Positions 61,573-64,000 of a DNA stretch of 64,000 bases are shown here, one piece after another (within the stretch, counting starts at the first letter, position 1; every line of letters starts with the position of its first letter). The notes under the pieces were generated by a model. It was not told where the DNA came from. It was given only the letters and a program-made list of their open reading frames with translations, and searched no databases. This DNA comes from Diploscapter coronatus (lineage: Eukaryota > Nematoda > Chromadorea > Rhabditida > Rhabditidae): positions 71,943,201 through 72,007,200 of the forward strand of contig OZ038422.1 in assembly GCA_964036155.1 (NCBI GenBank). Direction: 5' to 3'. The position numbers and the translations under genes are program-made.

Positions 61573-63386
61573 TCAATGATTCGGTTCGATTGAAGATGCA
61601 TTCAGTTGACGAACTGCACTTGGGCGATAATTTTTCTTTTGTGATTTGTTTCTCCTGAAATATCGAAATTCCTGAATAACTTTTCCTTCTTCTAACTCAC
61701 CTCAACCTGCATCGGTCATGGACATGTTTCTTAACCCATTCCCGCTTATCAGAAGGACCGTATAGCGTACATAAACAAATGCACAAAAGAAAGGCAAAAC
61801 AAACTCTGAAACCGTCTTCATACTTTCAAGAAAATTAGGACATTTCCTACAATATAGGTATAGGGATGATGCTCGAGCTAACGCAACATTCAAAGCTGAA
61901 ATTACTTGGCAGTGATTATTGTATCGGGCAAACGGAGTGAAAGATCGTTTGTAGAAGAATAGCGAGGAAAGTCGGGAGATAAATGAAATTGCGTATCACA
62001 CTTTTCATCGGTCCTAGCAGACTCTCTTTCCTGCACTCTAGCCCCCCTCTTTGCGCATGATTCCTACGCGCATTTCTCGCAATGTGCGATTTAACAAACG
62101 AACTTTCGCACTATTTGGCCAGCACAATAAAATAACTGTCTTCTTACCTACAACACTCCTCGCCCGAATCACACCCATAAACGATCTGGTCTAATTTCGT
62201 GCCATTTTCAAATTCAATCTGAAGTTTGCATGTTAAGATTAAATAAAATCTCCAACTCTTGAATTCATTAGTACATCCAGAAAGCTTATATCACAAGCGA
62301 TCTCTGGAAGAAGCTGTTATAAGCCCTCGCTTATTCAATCATTGCCATCTGATGCGTTCATTAATAGTGCCACAAAGTCTTACGTTCCCAAACTCTTCAT
62401 CCGTTGAATTACTGACGTCATAAATGCAGACTTTCCCCTGATTTGGATGTGAGGCGTAATAGGCATGCGAACTGTAGAAGTAATAATGCGAATTATATCT
62501 AAATTGAAGATCCTCTTTAAGTTTAAAATTGCGCTTTACAAAAACGGTGTGGCGGGATTCACAATGATATAGGAATTCGTTGATGGATTATTTCTTATCG
62601 CCGCGTTCGAATACACGCTCGATTTGAAGGCGCTCGGTGTACTGGAAGATCCGATACTGAAAATTCATCTTCTGAAAGTTGCTTTCTCAGCATTCCCACT
62701 ACGAGTCGGCAGCCAATGGTAACCGATCGGTAGAAATTAATATTGACTGGCTGGACTTGGTATTACCGATCAGTATCGACAGAATATCAATTGGTTTTTC
62801 TCAAAAATTTGACCGATCGATTACCGACTGGAATTGGGAATACTGAGTTTTGAACTGATCAACTAACCTAGTTCCACCCGGAGAACTGAAATAAGTTGTT
62901 GATCCGGATGAACTGTAATGATAGCTTCCATAGGAGCTAGATCGGCCACCTCCACCTGATGCTAAAATAAAAGGTTATTTGCATGAACTCATAAAAGTAA
63001 ATGAATGCTGCTGAAGTTCATGGATTGAAAGACGAAATGGAAAATTCATGACAGCAAAGCAGTTTTTTTTCATTTTTATTAGTAACGGAGAAGAAAACGG
63101 TCATTGAGGGTTAGAAAATGTAGAGAATATTCTCTAACTTTCTTCATTAGACACGCAATTTCATCGAAGGGGTGAAAAAAGGTTCAAGATCATGCAGCCG
63201 CTCTACTTTCGAAGTTTCATATTTCGGACTCAATGATGTATGCAATGAAATATTCGTAAAGAATAATAACAAAAAAAACTTACACCGCGCCGAGCTTGAT
63301 CCCCTTCCACCCGCTCGACCGCCTCCACCCTTTGAACTAACTGATGAGATGCAAATTATAATGCATGCTGCGGCAAAAATTCGCAT
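61573..63386 (-). CDS. Cys-rich single-pass membrane protein
   Basis: Not recognised as a named gene. Seven exons join by frame. A signal peptide (MRIFAAACIIICISSVSS) is followed by a Gly-rich start (KGGGGRAGGRG), a Ser/Tyr/Gly-rich segment, and YNSHYYFYSS. A short extracellular module ends in VYGCDSGEECC then SFECC, with further Cys at VCIYDV. A helix VCFAFLLCICLCTLY follows, and then a basic cytosolic tail (GPSDKREWVKKHVHDRCR, RRNKSQKKNYRPSAVR) ending EPNH. The CC...CC pairs just before a helix resemble the Shisa/WBP1/VOPP1-type six-cysteine membrane proteins and nematode proteins with similar CC modules. This is family resemblance only, so adaptor or trafficking roles remain inference. All introns are canonical and 40-500 bp. 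Confidence 0.8.
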
Positions 63387-64000
63387 AAATCTGAAATTTT
63401 TTAATTTAAATAAATAAACTAAAATTGCATGATGCAGTGTAGAATTGGAATGGAAATGGATTTAGTCCTATTTTATCATAAATTCAATAGAATTGTCACC
63501 TGGGATACACAGCTTTATCACTGTTGCTATGCAAAAATATGTATAGGATATGACGAAAATGATAAGAGATTGATGAAATTACATGCATTTTTGTGTTCAA
63601 CTCGCATTTATCGCATTCCTATGACGTTATAGGATTTTTTCGACAATTTAAATTAGACACTTCTAATTCGAAAATTGTCTAATACTCGGGAAGATAAAGA
63701 TGCTGTCTTGATTGTATTTTGTTTCGAATTTGATATTCATTTTGTCGAAGAAAAGTGTCAGTTGCATATCAGTGGCTAATAAACAATGAACAATGGACAA
63801 TCGGATACTTCCCAATTGTTTCAATGAACACTTTGAGTGCAATCCAGAAATTTATCGTTGCAATGGATATTTCACGTACGCCATCGTTAATAGAGAGAGT
63901 GACAAATTGCTTGCAATACATTTATTTATTCAAAAAATTACAATGTGATGCTAAATTTGTGGTAGAATTTCTTAACGTTGTTTCAGACTTCCGATTATGC
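63387..64000. other. Window end, intergenic
   Basis: Upstream flank of the minus-strand Cys-rich gene. An ORF at 63429-63632 has no motif and is not called. Any gene beyond the right edge is not visible. Confidence 0.4.

Overview
The window looks like nuclear DNA from a nematode. It is AT-rich with intron-split genes; most introns I could place by reading frame are about 40-50 bp and end in a TTTCAG-like acceptor. Several first coding exons begin within a few bases of such an acceptor, as expected for spliced-leader trans-splicing. A neuropeptide precursor contains the exact NIAIGRGDGLRPG peptide that I know from the nematode gene nlp-46. I cannot name a genus. No rRNA, tRNA, CRISPR or bacterial-style feature was seen.

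Layout. 1.1-3.8 kb (-): an SLC2-type sugar transporter whose frame carries one internal TAG. 4.7-7.8 kb (+): a two-pore-domain (TWK/K2P) potassium channel. 7.9-9.5 kb (-): mitochondrial ribosomal protein uS11m. 10.0-13.6 kb (-): a zinc-finger protein with a transposase-derived-looking domain, lying head-to-tail upstream of uS11m. 14.6-25.6 kb (+): RBM25 splicing factor (RRM, charged region, PWI) with a 3 kb intron. 26.5-28.4 kb (+): a 4'-phosphopantetheinyl transferase of the AASDHPPT type. 29.2-30.1 kb (-): nlp-46. 30.1-35.6 kb: gene-poor AT-rich stretch. 35.7-37.5 kb: two small secreted-protein genes, back to back. 38.5-41.3 kb (+): a four-helix membrane protein. 42.7-43.2 kb: two palindromic elements directly abutting a RING/coiled-coil/RRM gene (43.2-45.9 kb, +). 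46.2 kb (+): a possible 36-residue single-helix microprotein. 46.9-50.0 kb (-): a UBASH3/Sts-like histidine phosphatase. 50-54.6 kb: mostly unassigned, with a pyrimidine tract and a second copy of a repeat found in the transporter intron. 54.6 kb (+): a small secreted peptide. 56.1-58.6 kb (+): a C-type lectin with an unfamiliar C-terminal half. 60.5-61.2 kb (+): a remnant paralogue of that lectin. 61.6-63.4 kb (-): a Cys-rich single-pass membrane protein.

Functionally the left half holds conserved housekeeping genes (uS11m, RBM25, phosphopantetheinyl transferase) and a channel. The right half is dominated by secreted, membrane and lineage-specific genes with small inverted-repeat elements between them. 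I found no gene-cluster 'system' whose members clearly act together. The more unusual observations are four GC-AG introns, a non-AG acceptor, a small inverted-repeat element family, the RING-plus-RRM protein with a palindrome at its start codon, and several small secreted or membrane peptides.
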